A stretch of 64,000 nucleotides of DNA from NCBI RefSeq assembly GCF_006715045.1, contig NZ_VFML01000001.1, forward strand, positions 4,122,501 to 4,186,500. Reading direction: 5' to 3'. Both the position numbers and the translations under genes were made by a program. Origin of the DNA: Amycolatopsis cihanbeyliensis (GTDB lineage: Bacteria; Actinomycetota; Actinomycetes; Mycobacteriales; Pseudonocardiaceae). The notes under the pieces are model-generated. The model did no database searches and was not told the origin of the DNA. It saw nothing but the letters and a program-made list of their open reading frames with translations. Shown piece after piece: positions 37,408 through 46,482 of the stretch (positions are counted from its first letter, which is position 1; each line of letters starts with the position of its first letter).

Positions 37408-39305
37408 GGTTTCCCTTCCCCCTTGCTCAGTTCGGCGAGCACGCCGGAGTACTCGGTGACGTAACCCGCGGGATCGAGCCACCCGGCGAGTGCCTGGTAG
37501 GCCTCGGCCGCCATCTCACGTCGTCGTTCGGCGGGTGTCTCCAGTGCACGCAGCAGGGCCACGGTCAGCGCGTCGACATCGTTGGGTTCGAACAGCCAGC
37601 CGGAGTGACCGTCGGTGATGACCTCGCGCGCGCCGAACACGTCGCTGGCGACGACCGGCAGCCCGCAGCACACCGCCTCCAGGATCGACCTCGGCAGCGA
37701 CTCGATATCGGAGCTGTTCACGAACAGGTCCGCCGCCCGGAACCAGGGCACCGGATCGCGTTGCAGCTCCACCAGGTTCACCCAGTGCTCGAGTCCCTTG
37801 GCGGCGACCAGGTCCGAGGTCGCGAGGCTGTACTCGGAGGGATGGTGGCCGACCACGGTCAGCAGCACGTCCGGACGTGCCCAGCGCACCCTGTCCATGG
37901 CGGCGATCAGGCCGACCTGGCCCTTGCGGGGTTCCATGATGCCGACGTTGAGCACGATCAGGCCGTCCTCCGGCAGCCCCAGCGCGCGCCGGGCCTCCCG
38001 CTTCGCCCGGTCGCTGGTGTGCCCGCCGAACCGGACCATCGGTGTGCCGTACCGGACGGTCCGCGTGCGCTGTGGCGCCGCGTACCGGGCGAACATCTCG
38101 CGGGTGGAGTCGGCGACGAACAGCAGGTGCTCGGTCGTGCCGAGCAGCCGCTCCCAGCGGGCGCGCACGGTCGGGTTGACCCCGGAGGGCTGCCAGTGCT
38201 CGTAGGCGAAGGTGCTCAGCGGGAAGCTCTCGTGCACCGCCCAGGCCACCGGCAACCCGGCGCGGGCGGCCGCGTCGGCGCCGGGAAACGCGCTGAGGGT
38301 GTTCACCAGCGCCACCCCGGCGCCGGTGGACCTGGCAAGCAGGGCCAGCTCCGCCACCTGACCCTCGTAGCCCGGCACGGTGTCCACGGCGTACGGCGAG
38401 GTCAGATGCACCGGGACGCCGAGGTCCATGCAGTCCTGACGCAGCGGCCCGTCCATCGGTGAGATCACGGTCGCCGTCCAGCCGTGCTGCCGGACCAGCC
38501 CGGTCAGCAGCTCCTGTAGCCACAGCTGCCCGCCGCCGAGCCGCAGGCTGTGCGCGAACACCAGCACGTGCCGCGGATCGGCCGGACCGGCCACCCGGTC
38601 CAGCAGCGCGCGGGAGCGGCCGGAAAGCTCGGCCGCCAGGGACTCGTCCTCGGCATCCCGGTCCGGTACCCGCACGGTGCAGAACCGTGCGGGGGAGGTC
38701 CACTCGCCGGTGAGGTGATTGCGTATCCGAACCCGCACGGACAGCCGGTGCTCGGTGCCCGGCGGGAGGTCGAGCGGAACGGTCGCCTCGAACCCGCTGG
38801 TGCCCGCGTCCGGGAAGTCCGGAAGTGCCTCCGCCACGTCCGCGCGCGGGATCCGGATCCGGGCTCGCGCCCGCGCCGCGCCGTCCACCAGGAGGTCCAC
38901 GGCGCTCGGGGCGCATCCGTCCAGCAGGGCCCAGCCCCGCACCGGCAGCACGTCCCCCTCGACCGTGGCCTCGGGCAGCGGGTGATCCAGCTCGAGCAGG
39001 CCCAGCGGCTCGTCCTCGCCGCCGACGTCCACGTAGCCGACGGCCAGGGTGCGCAGGTTCGGTCCGACGAGCTCGACGGCCTGCCTGCCGGGTGGCACGG
39101 GGGTGGACGGCCGGGCCGTCCACCGCAACGTGGCCCGGTCCGCCCCCTGGTCCGGGGCGAGGGAGAGGCCCGCGGGGGAGCCCGCGATCCGGACCGTGCA
39201 CCCTTCCAGCGTCGTCGTGCCGGTGAGCCACCCGTGCACCGCGAACTGGTGCCCGACCTTCTCGGCCGGTGGTTCGATACCGGCGTCCAGCCTGCTGCTA
39301 CTCAT
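37404..39305 (-). CDS. Glycosyltransferase family 4 with N-terminal beta-rich domains
   Basis: Protein of 633 residues. The first 240 residues appear to be two beta-sandwich domains ('VHGWLTGTTTLEGCTVRIAG', 'LPVRGWALLDGCAPSAVDLL'), perhaps for carbohydrate or lipid-glycan binding. The GT4 part follows: 'VLVFAHSLRLGGGQLWLQEL', 'RTVRYGTPMVRFGG', 'GLIVLNVGIMEPRKGQVGLI', and the nucleotide-sugar motif with 'PRSILEAVCCGLPVVASDVF'. ATG 39305 overlaps the upstream stop by ATGA; ATG 39317 (four residues longer) is an alternative. Sugar donor unknown. Confidence 0.83.
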   Translation of the reverse strand: MSSSRLDAGIEPPAEKVGHQFAVHGWLTGTTTLEGCTVRIAGSPAGLSLAPDQGADRATLRWTARPSTPVPPGRQAVELVGPNLRTLAVGYVDVGGEDEPLGLLELDHPLPEATVEGDVLPVRGWALLDGCAPSAVDLLVDGAARARARIRIPRADVAEALPDFPDAGTSGFEATVPLDLPPGTEHRLSVRVRIRNHLTGEWTSPARFCTVRVPDRDAEDESLAAELSGRSRALLDRVAGPADPRHVLVFAHSLRLGGGQLWLQELLTGLVRQHGWTATVISPMDGPLRQDCMDLGVPVHLTSPYAVDTVPGYEGQVAELALLARSTGAGVALVNTLSAFPGADAAARAGLPVAWAVHESFPLSTFAYEHWQPSGVNPTVRARWERLLGTTEHLLFVADSTREMFARYAAPQRTRTVRYGTPMVRFGGHTSDRAKREARRALGLPEDGLIVLNVGIMEPRKGQVGLIAAMDRVRWARPDVLLTVVGHHPSEYSLATSDLVAAKGLEHWVNLVELQRDPVPWFRAADLFVNSSDIESLPRSILEAVCCGLPVVASDVFGAREVITDGHSGWLFEPNDVDALTVALLRALETPAERRREMAAEAYQALAGWLDPAGYVTEYSGVLAELSKGEGKP

Positions 39306-40120
39306 GGTGCCGTCCATAGTGTCGTCTCGGCGTCCTTGACCAGTACCAGGACGTCCTGATGGCGGTCCCAGGCCGCCTCCTGGTAGCAGGCAAGGCGCAG
39401 TCCCGGAGCTCGTGCCGCGCGGTCGACCGTCGAGCCGGGGCTGCACAGCGAGATGCCGTACCACCCCTCACCCTGCCCTTCGTAGGCCTGGCCGCATGCG
39501 TGGTAGGTGGCCAGCAGCCGATCGGTCGCCCTGGCACCCAGCCCGTACTCGGCACCCTGCCGGGCCCGCCACGCCACCCGCCTGCCGTGGATGGTCGTCA
39601 CCACGACCCCGCCCGGGTTCAGGGCACGGGCGAAGTACCGCAGGAACAGGTCCCACTGCGCGGGGTCGAAGTGGGTGAGCACGGAGCCGCACCAGATCAG
39701 GTCCACGCCGTGCACCTGCTGGATGTCGATGACGTCCAGCTCGCCCGCGATCGGGGTCGCGCCGAAGGCAGTCCCGCACCGGGCGACCGCGTCCTCGTCG
39801 GTGTCGCAGGCGAGCAACTCGGCCGCGGGGAACGCGGCGCGCAGACCGCGCAACACCCGCCCGTGCCCGCAGCCGAAGTCGAGCACCCTGCGCGGCGCAC
39901 CGTTGCCGGTGCTCAGCAGGGCGCCGAGCACCGCCCGGAGTGCGTCCGCGCACGCCCGGAAGTACTGCTCGACGCTGCCGTCGAACATCGGGTCGCCATC
40001 CACGATCGTGCGGTCCACCCTCGCCATGACCCGGTCGACCAAGGTATCCAGGTACCCCTCGAGCGGCGGGAGGTCCGCCCCGGGCGGCGACGCCTGCGTG
40101 GTGTGGCCGCTGCTGTTCAT
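39302..40120 (-). CDS. SAM-dependent methyltransferase
   Basis: Protein of 272 residues. Class I methyltransferase motif I is 'RRVLDFGCGHGRVLRGLRAA', followed by 'LLACDTDEDAVARC', 'VHGVDLIWCGSVLTHFDPAQ' and 'LNPGGVVVTTIHGRRVAW'. In this context it probably methylates a sugar hydroxyl or caps a glycan. It is linked on both sides by ATGA overlaps (39302-39305 with the GT4 gene, 40117-40120 with the methyltransferase-kinase gene), so dosage is tightly coupled. Confidence 0.85.
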   Translation of the reverse strand: MNSSGHTTQASPPGADLPPLEGYLDTLVDRVMARVDRTIVDGDPMFDGSVEQYFRACADALRAVLGALLSTGNGAPRRVLDFGCGHGRVLRGLRAAFPAAELLACDTDEDAVARCGTAFGATPIAGELDVIDIQQVHGVDLIWCGSVLTHFDPAQWDLFLRYFARALNPGGVVVTTIHGRRVAWRARQGAEYGLGARATDRLLATYHACGQAYEGQGEGWYGISLCSPGSTVDRAARAPGLRLACYQEAAWDRHQDVLVLVKDAETTLWTAP

Positions 40121-41706
40121 CCGTCCTCTTTCACCGCGGTGTCCCCGGACACCGGTACGTGCTCGTCGAGCCGCCGGTACCAGGCGCCGGCGATCTCCTC
40201 CCGCTGGGCTTCCAGCGCCGCTTCCCCGGTGGCGCCCCCGCTCCAGCGCAGCGTCTGGAAGCGTGCCTCCCTGGTGACGGCCCGTTCCACGTAAGAAATG
40301 TCCTTGTGCAGCAGCCTGCCGAGCCACCCCGCGAGGTCCCGCACCGTGTTGTGGCTGCCCGCACCCGGCCAGGACAGGCTGGCCAGATGTTCCGCGGTGA
40401 GCAGCAGCCCGCGCTCGACGACCTCGTCCGGCACGGTCCCGGCCAGCCGCCATTCCAGGTCGATCGGATGCAGCCTGCCGTCCGCGGTCACCACGATGTT
40501 GCGCGGCAGCAGATCCCACAGGGCGTCCCCGAACTCGCCCGCCCGCTCGCGGATCAGGTCGTGCCAGGCACGCAGCAGGTCCTCGGCCAGCCAGGGTCGC
40601 TCGTGGATCGCGGCCACCATGGTCGGGCCGTCGTGCACCGGGTCGGACCACGGTTGGATGGACACCGGGCAGCCATCCTGGGAGCCCGGCTCCAGCAGCG
40701 GGCGCCTGCGAACCTCGGCGCCACCGGGGACCGCCACCACGTGCGCGCCGGTGCACCAGCGCGCCGCGCGGTCGGTGTTGAAATAGGTGGCGAGCCGGTC
40801 CGGCGGCCAGAGCGGCTCGGGTGGGTCCGCACCCGGTACGCCGGCCAGCACCAGGAAGCTGTTCCACGCGTCCGCCCCCAGGCCCGCCGCGACCAGTTCC
40901 TTCCACAACCGGGCCTCGTCCACCGGCCGCGGCCCGGGCACCGTGGGGTCCTCGGACGGCAGCCGGGGAAGGTCGACCGCGAGCCGCGGGTACCGCGCCA
41001 GCAGTTCCGCGCTGAGCACCACATTGGTGAACTGGTGATCGGGGAAACAACCGAGTACCCGCTGGACGGTGAACCCGGCCGTATCCAGCAGCGATTCCAG
41101 CGCGCGACGGCTCGGCGCGCGGTGCGCCGTGCCGAACGGGTAGCCCTCGACCGCGTCCCAGCGCCGGCGGCTGTGCGGTTGCGGCGCGCCGGCCAGGTTG
41201 CGAGCACCGAACTGGTTCTCCACCGCGAGGCACAGCATCCCGCCCGGCCGCAGCACGCCCCGTAGCGTGCGCAGGTACTCGAGTTGCCGGTCCGGCTCGG
41301 CCAGCGGTTCGAGGACGCCGGTCGCCACCACCAGGTCGAATTCCGGGCCGGCTGCGGGATCGAGCGGATCGGACAGCTCGACCCGCACGTTGTCCAGCCC
41401 GCCCACCCAGGCCGTGGCGATCCGGGCGAGTTCGGACGTCGGTTCCATGGCGAGTACCGATCCGGTGTGCTCGGCGAGGTAACGCGTGAGCGCACCGGCC
41501 CCCCGGCCCAGGTGCAGCACGCGCGCTCCGGCGGGCCAGTCGAGCGCCCGCAGCAGGTTCGCCCGTGACCGGTCGAGATGCCGCCGCTCGGCCCAGTCAC
41601 GAGCGGCGGAATGCAACTCGTCACTCATCGAGGACCGGTCGGTGGCCCCGGCCACGATCGCGCCGACGAGTTGCTCGGTACGTACGCCGTCGGCCCTGCT
41701 CGGCAT
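40117..41706 (-). CDS. Methyltransferase with C-terminal kinase-like domain (WbdD-like)
   Basis: Protein of 529 residues. The N-terminal methyltransferase (about 30-240) has 'ARVLHLGRGAGALTRYLAEH', 'FDLVVATGVLEPLAEPDRQL' and 'LRPGGMLCLAVENQFGARNL'. The C-terminal half contains a protein-kinase-like active site: 'DALWDLLPRNIVVTADGR' (D-x4-N catalytic loop) followed by 'LHPIDLEWR' (metal-binding D). WbdD of E. coli O9a joins the same two activities to phosphorylate and methylate the end of a polysaccharide. No coiled coil follows here, but one is encoded three genes on. The start at ATG 41706 lacks a good ribosome site; ATG 41628 is possible. Confidence 0.75.
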   Translation of the reverse strand: MPSRADGVRTEQLVGAIVAGATDRSSMSDELHSAARDWAERRHLDRSRANLLRALDWPAGARVLHLGRGAGALTRYLAEHTGSVLAMEPTSELARIATAWVGGLDNVRVELSDPLDPAAGPEFDLVVATGVLEPLAEPDRQLEYLRTLRGVLRPGGMLCLAVENQFGARNLAGAPQPHSRRRWDAVEGYPFGTAHRAPSRRALESLLDTAGFTVQRVLGCFPDHQFTNVVLSAELLARYPRLAVDLPRLPSEDPTVPGPRPVDEARLWKELVAAGLGADAWNSFLVLAGVPGADPPEPLWPPDRLATYFNTDRAARWCTGAHVVAVPGGAEVRRRPLLEPGSQDGCPVSIQPWSDPVHDGPTMVAAIHERPWLAEDLLRAWHDLIRERAGEFGDALWDLLPRNIVVTADGRLHPIDLEWRLAGTVPDEVVERGLLLTAEHLASLSWPGAGSHNTVRDLAGWLGRLLHKDISYVERAVTREARFQTLRWSGGATGEAALEAQREEIAGAWYRRLDEHVPVSGDTAVKEDG

Positions 41707-41720
41707 CCGCTGTCGCCCGG

Positions 41721-43010
41721 CTACACGGTGGGCTGGAAATTGGCCAGGGCCGCGTGCACCTGCCGCTGGTAGGTCCCGCTCATCGCGGGTTCGTCGACCA
41801 GCGGATCCTGGCCGACCATCACCTGGACCAGCGCCGAGCCGGAGACCCACATGCCGTAGTAGGTCACCTTGTCCTTGCGCACGTCCTTGTGGAACACCAC
41901 CTCGGACGGGATCCGGCCGAGGGACTTCTCCACGTGGACATAGCCGCGGTCGTCGCGGTGCGTGCTCAGGTCATCGCGCGCGCTCTCGGCGTCGGTCGCC
42001 TGCGGCATTTCCACCGCGAGCACGGAGACCTTGTCCGGGTGCGGGCTGTACTGATCGGGTTCCTTGACCGAGCCACGCCAGGCCACGTTCTCCGGCTCGC
42101 GCTCGGCGAGGATCTGGACGGACTTCTTGTCCAGCACGCCGAGGGACTCGAGCTCGTCCACCTGGACCACGCCACTGTTCTCGTCGGCGGTGCCCGGGGG
42201 CTCGGGAACGCGATCGATCAGCGGGGCATCCGGGGGCACGGTGGTGCTGGTCGGCGCATTCGACGTGGTCTGTGGCGGCGGGTTGTGCTGGCTGCTCTCC
42301 TGGGGCCCCGCCTGGTTGTCGCCGCCGCTGAACAGGAAGTACCCACCGGTGACGAGGCCGCCGACGACAACCAGCACAACCAGCACGATGGCCACCGTCT
42401 TGCCGGTCTTGCTCTTGCTGGAGGGTTCGTCGAACAGCTCGGGTCCCTGCTTTGTCCGCGCCCCCTCGCCCGGTGGGACCAGCGGCGGGAAGTCGGAGCC
42501 GCCCCACGGCGGGCTCATGTCGCTGTCCGGCGTGTTCCAGCCCTGCTCGGCGGGCTGCTGGAAACCGGCCGGTGGGGAAGGATGCTGGCCGAAGGCACCG
42601 GGTGGGGGCTGGTGTCCCTGCGGGGGCTGTGCCATGCCCGGCTGTCCTGGTTGACCGGGTGCCTGCTGTTGACCGGGTGCCTGCTGCGGATAGGGCTGTC
42701 CGGGGGGAGCCTGCTGCTGCCCGTGCGGGGCCTGCACCTGCCACCTCGGTACGGCCTGGGTGCGCTCGGCGTCGGTGTTACCCGGGTTGACCGGGGGCAC
42801 GATCTGGGTCGCTTCGCCGCCCTGCTGCTGTTGCTGCTGCTGGTCGTTCGGCGGTTGCGGTGCGGCCTGGTCGGGACCGCGCTGACCGGCGTCGGCCGGT
42901 GACATCGCGGACGAGAGCACCTGGTCGCGGCGAACCCGGTAGTCGTCCGCGGAAAGCTGGCCCGAGGCGAGATCCTCGTCCAACTTGCGGAGCTCCTCTT
43001 GCCAGGACAC
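41721..43010 (-). CDS. Membrane-anchored protein with SHOCT-like N-terminus, paralogue 1
   Basis: Protein of 429 residues. The N-terminal 35 residues (MSWQEELRKLDEDLASGQLS) resemble a SHOCT-like helical hairpin. A Gln/Pro-rich stretch follows (about 55-160, with seven consecutive Q), then one membrane segment ('TVAIVLVVLVVVGGLVTGGY'). The extracytoplasmic domain of about 190 residues contains 'DELESLGVLDKKSVQILAER' and 'VSGSALVQVMVGQDPLVDEP'. The layout equals that of 43151-44272. No function is known to me; the exported domain might sense or bind the glycan. 14 bases separate it from the methyltransferase-kinase gene. Confidence 0.7.
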   Translation of the reverse strand: MSWQEELRKLDEDLASGQLSADDYRVRRDQVLSSAMSPADAGQRGPDQAAPQPPNDQQQQQQQGGEATQIVPPVNPGNTDAERTQAVPRWQVQAPHGQQQAPPGQPYPQQAPGQQQAPGQPGQPGMAQPPQGHQPPPGAFGQHPSPPAGFQQPAEQGWNTPDSDMSPPWGGSDFPPLVPPGEGARTKQGPELFDEPSSKSKTGKTVAIVLVVLVVVGGLVTGGYFLFSGGDNQAGPQESSQHNPPPQTTSNAPTSTTVPPDAPLIDRVPEPPGTADENSGVVQVDELESLGVLDKKSVQILAEREPENVAWRGSVKEPDQYSPHPDKVSVLAVEMPQATDAESARDDLSTHRDDRGYVHVEKSLGRIPSEVVFHKDVRKDKVTYYGMWVSGSALVQVMVGQDPLVDEPAMSGTYQRQVHAALANFQPTV

Positions 43011-43150
43011 CCTGATAGCCCCTCTCTGCTGGCGTTCGGGTCACCTGTCGGCCGGTGGCTGCGCGCGAGGTGACCTCGGTTATTGTGCATGGTTGCGGAT
43101 CGGGCCGGTGCGCAGGGCCGAACCGCCGGCGGACGCGGCCGCGGGCGGCT

Positions 43151-44272
43151 TTACCCCGGTCCGAGCACCGCCTCGACCTCGTCGACAGTCCGGTTCAGCC
43201 GGCGTTCGAGCCCGGCCGGGTCATCCGCGAGGCCCTGGGAAACCCAGATCGCAACACTGTGTTGGCCGGATGTATACCAGGTGGCGGCCATCCGCCCGGT
43301 CTCGTTGCTGCCGGTCAACGTCTGCCTGCCGTCCGTGCGGCCGGGATCGACCGCGGTGAACCCGATCGTGCGCGCCGAGGCGCGCAGGGCATCGGTCACG
43401 GTCGCCGCCTCCGCGGCCGAACCGGTCGGTACCACCAGCAGCAGGTAGCCGTCCGTGCCCGCCGCCGAGGACCGGTAGATCACCTCGGTGGCGCCTGCCT
43501 CGGCGCAGATCGTGCCCATCCGCGGAGACAGCACCCCGAGCTGGACGGCCTTGTCCACCGACATCGTGGAGTTGTTCTCGTTCGGCACGCCCGGCAGCTC
43601 CGGCAGCCGCTGCGCCAACGGAGGTGTGTTCGCGGGTGCGCCGGTCGTCGACGGGGTCGCGGAGGGGGTCGTGGACGGGCCAGCGCTCGGCGCCGCCTGG
43701 CTACCGGCGTCGTCCGCGGGATCCGTGCCGAGCCACCAGACCCCTCCGACGAGCCCGGCGAGCACCAGGAAGGTGGCGAGCGTGATGAGCAGCCAGATCG
43801 GTACGGCCCGGGATGGGCGTGGTTCGGGCGGTCGGTGCGGGGCGGGAGGGTGCGTGGGCACGGAACCGGCGGGAGTGGCCGGACCGGTATCCGGTGCCGA
43901 CCCGGAACGCGGTCGGCCGGGACGGCGGAGACCGGGTGGGACCGTCATCCACTCGGTCGGCCGCTCGTCGGCGGGGCTCGGCGCGGTGTGTGATACGTCG
44001 CTGCCGAGCAGCGCCGCCGCCGACGGTGGCCGGGCGGGCCGCTCGGGCCGCGTTCCCGGCGCGCTCTCCTGCGGGACGGGGTCCGGAGTCGGCGTGGCCT
44101 GCTGCCGGTACGCGGTGTCCTCCTGGCGCACCGGCGAGGGAAACGGGGAGGGCGCGATCCCGCCGGATACGGCGGCGAGCAACTCGTCCCGCAGCTTCCG
44201 GTGCTGGGCGATGTCCAACCGGCCCTCCGCCAGGTCACCGTCCAGCCGGCGCAGCTCTTCCTGCCAGCTCAT
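43151..44272 (-). CDS. Membrane-anchored protein with SHOCT-like N-terminus, paralogue 2
   Basis: Protein of 373 residues with the same order of parts as its downstream paralogue: MSWQEELRRLDGDLAEGRLD, a Pro-rich cytoplasmic linker, a membrane segment ('VPIWLLITLATFLVLAGLVG') and an exported domain with 'VDKAVQLGVLSPRMGTICAE' and 'YTSGQHSVAIWVSQGLADDP'. ATG 44272 has GGTGGAG upstream. The pair arose by duplication and has diverged strongly outside the N-terminus and the Lx-LGVL motif. The 140 bases between the two genes have no gene. Confidence 0.7.
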   Translation of the reverse strand: MSWQEELRRLDGDLAEGRLDIAQHRKLRDELLAAVSGGIAPSPFPSPVRQEDTAYRQQATPTPDPVPQESAPGTRPERPARPPSAAALLGSDVSHTAPSPADERPTEWMTVPPGLRRPGRPRSGSAPDTGPATPAGSVPTHPPAPHRPPEPRPSRAVPIWLLITLATFLVLAGLVGGVWWLGTDPADDAGSQAAPSAGPSTTPSATPSTTGAPANTPPLAQRLPELPGVPNENNSTMSVDKAVQLGVLSPRMGTICAEAGATEVIYRSSAAGTDGYLLLVVPTGSAAEAATVTDALRASARTIGFTAVDPGRTDGRQTLTGSNETGRMAATWYTSGQHSVAIWVSQGLADDPAGLERRLNRTVDEVEAVLGPG

Positions 44273-44302
44273 CCGCACTCCACCCGTTCTGCCCGAGACA
44301 GA

Positions 44303-45445
44303 TTATCCGCTCACGCCGTGATCGGTCCGCGCGCTGCGTCGGCTGCGGGTGCGCTCCCAGCGGCGGTACGCGGACGCCACGGGTCGCTCCACGTACCGGT
44401 ACAGGAGCTCGACCGCGCCCGCGAGCACGAGCAGTCCGATCAGCAACGCGGGCAGGAACCCGATCGGTTCGGCCAGCAGGTTCAGCGTGCCCAGCACGAG
44501 GGGGAAGTGCAACAGGTAGATGGCGTAGGTGCGGTCGGCGATCGTGCGCACCCAGCGCGAGCGCACCAGCCGGCCGCTCGCGCGTGAGCACAACAGCAGG
44601 ATCAGGACGAGGATGAGCAGCGTGCGCGGGTAGGCCTCGCCGTTCGGTGTGTCCGGCCAGGTGGCGGCCGCCCGGACGGCCAGCAGGAAGTGCACGGCGC
44701 CGAGCACGATGCCGAGCGGAGGCGAGATTTCCTTTCGCCTGGTCAGCATGACCAACTGGCCGATGAAGAGCACCGGGAGGAAGGTGGCGATGGTGCGCAG
44801 ATGCACCAGCGCGGTGGTGTCCTGGGTGTTGGTGAAGGACAGCAGCACCGACACCAGCGCGGCCCCGATCGCGGGCGGTAACCACGGGCGACCCCGCAGC
44901 AGGAACATCGTCGCCGCGACGAAGGCGTAGAACACCACCTGCACGGTCAGCGTCCAGGTCACTCCGTCCACGTCGATCGCGCCGGGCACGGTGAAGTTGA
45001 GCAGTGCCAGGTTCAGCCACAGGTCCTCACCGGTCACCGGCCGGGGCCGGACCAGCACACCGACGTGGATCAGCAGCCAGCCGACCAGGATCGCGATCCA
45101 GAACGCGGGGAACAGCCGGACCGCGCGCCGGGCGAGGAACTGCCCGGGACGCTCGCCGAACCCGACATGGGTCACCACGACGCCGCTCACCAGCAGGAAG
45201 GACCCGACACCGACAAAACCGAGCAGGCTGCTCAGGTGGAGCGGCCCCACCACACCGCCCTCGACGAGCTCGGCGAGCCAGAACTCGGTTCCGTGCATCC
45301 GGGCCCAGCCGGCCACGTGCGTGTACACCACGGTGAACGAGCAGATCACCCGGAGCGCGTCCAGGCCGTGCATGTAGTGCGCGCCGCGCACGGTGCCCTG
45401 GCCGGTTCGTGTGGCGGACTCGGTCCGAGCAGCGGTTCGGGTCAT
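44303..45445 (-). CDS. Acyltransferase family 3 membrane protein
   Basis: Protein of 380 residues with about ten membrane segments. The acyltransferase-3 beginning 'MHGLDALRVICSFTVVYTHV' carries the conserved R and the catalytic-type histidine, followed by 'FFLVSGVVVTHVGF'-like sequence, 'RAVRLFPAFWIAIL' and a final 'TYAIYLLHFPLVLGTLNLLA'. Such enzymes O-acylate (often O-acetylate) sugars of exported polysaccharides. ATG 45445 overlaps the stop of the upstream membrane gene by ATGA. Confidence 0.87.
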   Translation of the reverse strand: MTRTAARTESATRTGQGTVRGAHYMHGLDALRVICSFTVVYTHVAGWARMHGTEFWLAELVEGGVVGPLHLSSLLGFVGVGSFLLVSGVVVTHVGFGERPGQFLARRAVRLFPAFWIAILVGWLLIHVGVLVRPRPVTGEDLWLNLALLNFTVPGAIDVDGVTWTLTVQVVFYAFVAATMFLLRGRPWLPPAIGAALVSVLLSFTNTQDTTALVHLRTIATFLPVLFIGQLVMLTRRKEISPPLGIVLGAVHFLLAVRAAATWPDTPNGEAYPRTLLILVLILLLCSRASGRLVRSRWVRTIADRTYAIYLLHFPLVLGTLNLLAEPIGFLPALLIGLLVLAGAVELLYRYVERPVASAYRRWERTRSRRSARTDHGVSG

Positions 45446-46482
45446 ACCGGCTCCCTCGTGCGGCGCCGCGATGCTGCGGTGATGACCGCGAGCACCCGGT
45501 GCGCGAGCTCGGTCACCAGGGCCGTGCCCAGTACGGCCACGGCGAGCGCGGCCGTCAACGGCAGGTACGGCCGGAGCCAGCCGGTCAGCGGGTGGCCGAT
45601 CACCCCGCACCACAGCAGCAGGCCCCATACCCGGGACGCGGCCCACCGCACCGGCAGGCTGCCGGCGACCCTGCTCGCCGTCTCACCGGTGAACACCACC
45701 GTCACGGTGGCGGTGAGCCCCGCGTACATCGCCGCGACCGGGTACCACCAGCCGGCGAAGGAGGGCACGAGGCCGTCCGCGAGTGCGATCGTCGCGTAGC
45801 CCGCGATGCCGAGGCCCGCTGCCGCCGGCACGGCGAGGGTGCCGGTCCGGGCGGCATGGATCAGCTGCCCCCCGACGACGGCGGGATAGAACGCCAGCAC
45901 GGCGGCGGCCTGTTGCGCGCCCTCGCTCAGGGTGCTGAGCGCCACCAGGTTCAGCGGCACGACGAGTTGGGCCAGGTAGCCCAGCCAGTGCAGGCGCCGG
46001 GGCAACCAGGACATCGCCCGCGCCGCCGCCCGACCGACGAGTGCCAGCAGGGCCACCCAAGCCAGCGGCAGGAGTACCGTCGCGCCGGGCACCAGGTGGC
46101 TGACCAAGGTCATATTGCCGAGCAGGTCGATCGCCGCCGGTCGCGCGCCGGTGGGCGCGCTCCACGCCCCCGCCCCGGCCAGCGCGAACGCCCCCAGCGT
46201 CGCCAGGGGAACCAGCGGGTACAGCGGCCGGAAGGAGTAGCCTGCCGCCGCGCCGTACCCGCTGGCCAGCAGCAGGAGCAGCAGCCCGAGCGGGCCGAAG
46301 TCCTCGCCGAGGCCGAGTGGCCGGGCCAGCCATTCGCGCACCGCGTCCAGCAGGACGGTCGACCGGCCGTGCTGCTCGGGCCAGAGGCCCACCAGGTACC
46401 CGTGGAGGATGAGCACCGCGGCGCCCGCGCGGAGCAGCACCATGGCGGGTGAGGCCGGTTCCGTCCTGCCCACGCTCACCAT
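45442..46482 (-). CDS. Polytopic membrane protein of unknown function
   Basis: Protein of 346 residues with about ten hydrophobic segments, starting MVSVGRTEPASPAMVLLRAG then 'AVLILHGYLVGLW'. Size, position and segment number recall acyltransferase-3 proteins, but the usual histidine and arginine motifs are not evident. I do not assign a function. It overlaps the secreted-protein gene upstream by seven bases and the acyltransferase gene by ATGA, so it probably works with both, perhaps in acyl donor supply or glycan export. Confidence 0.7.
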   Translation of the reverse strand: MVSVGRTEPASPAMVLLRAGAAVLILHGYLVGLWPEQHGRSTVLLDAVREWLARPLGLGEDFGPLGLLLLLLASGYGAAAGYSFRPLYPLVPLATLGAFALAGAGAWSAPTGARPAAIDLLGNMTLVSHLVPGATVLLPLAWVALLALVGRAAARAMSWLPRRLHWLGYLAQLVVPLNLVALSTLSEGAQQAAAVLAFYPAVVGGQLIHAARTGTLAVPAAAGLGIAGYATIALADGLVPSFAGWWYPVAAMYAGLTATVTVVFTGETASRVAGSLPVRWAASRVWGLLLWCGVIGHPLTGWLRPYLPLTAALAVAVLGTALVTELAHRVLAVITAASRRRTREPV

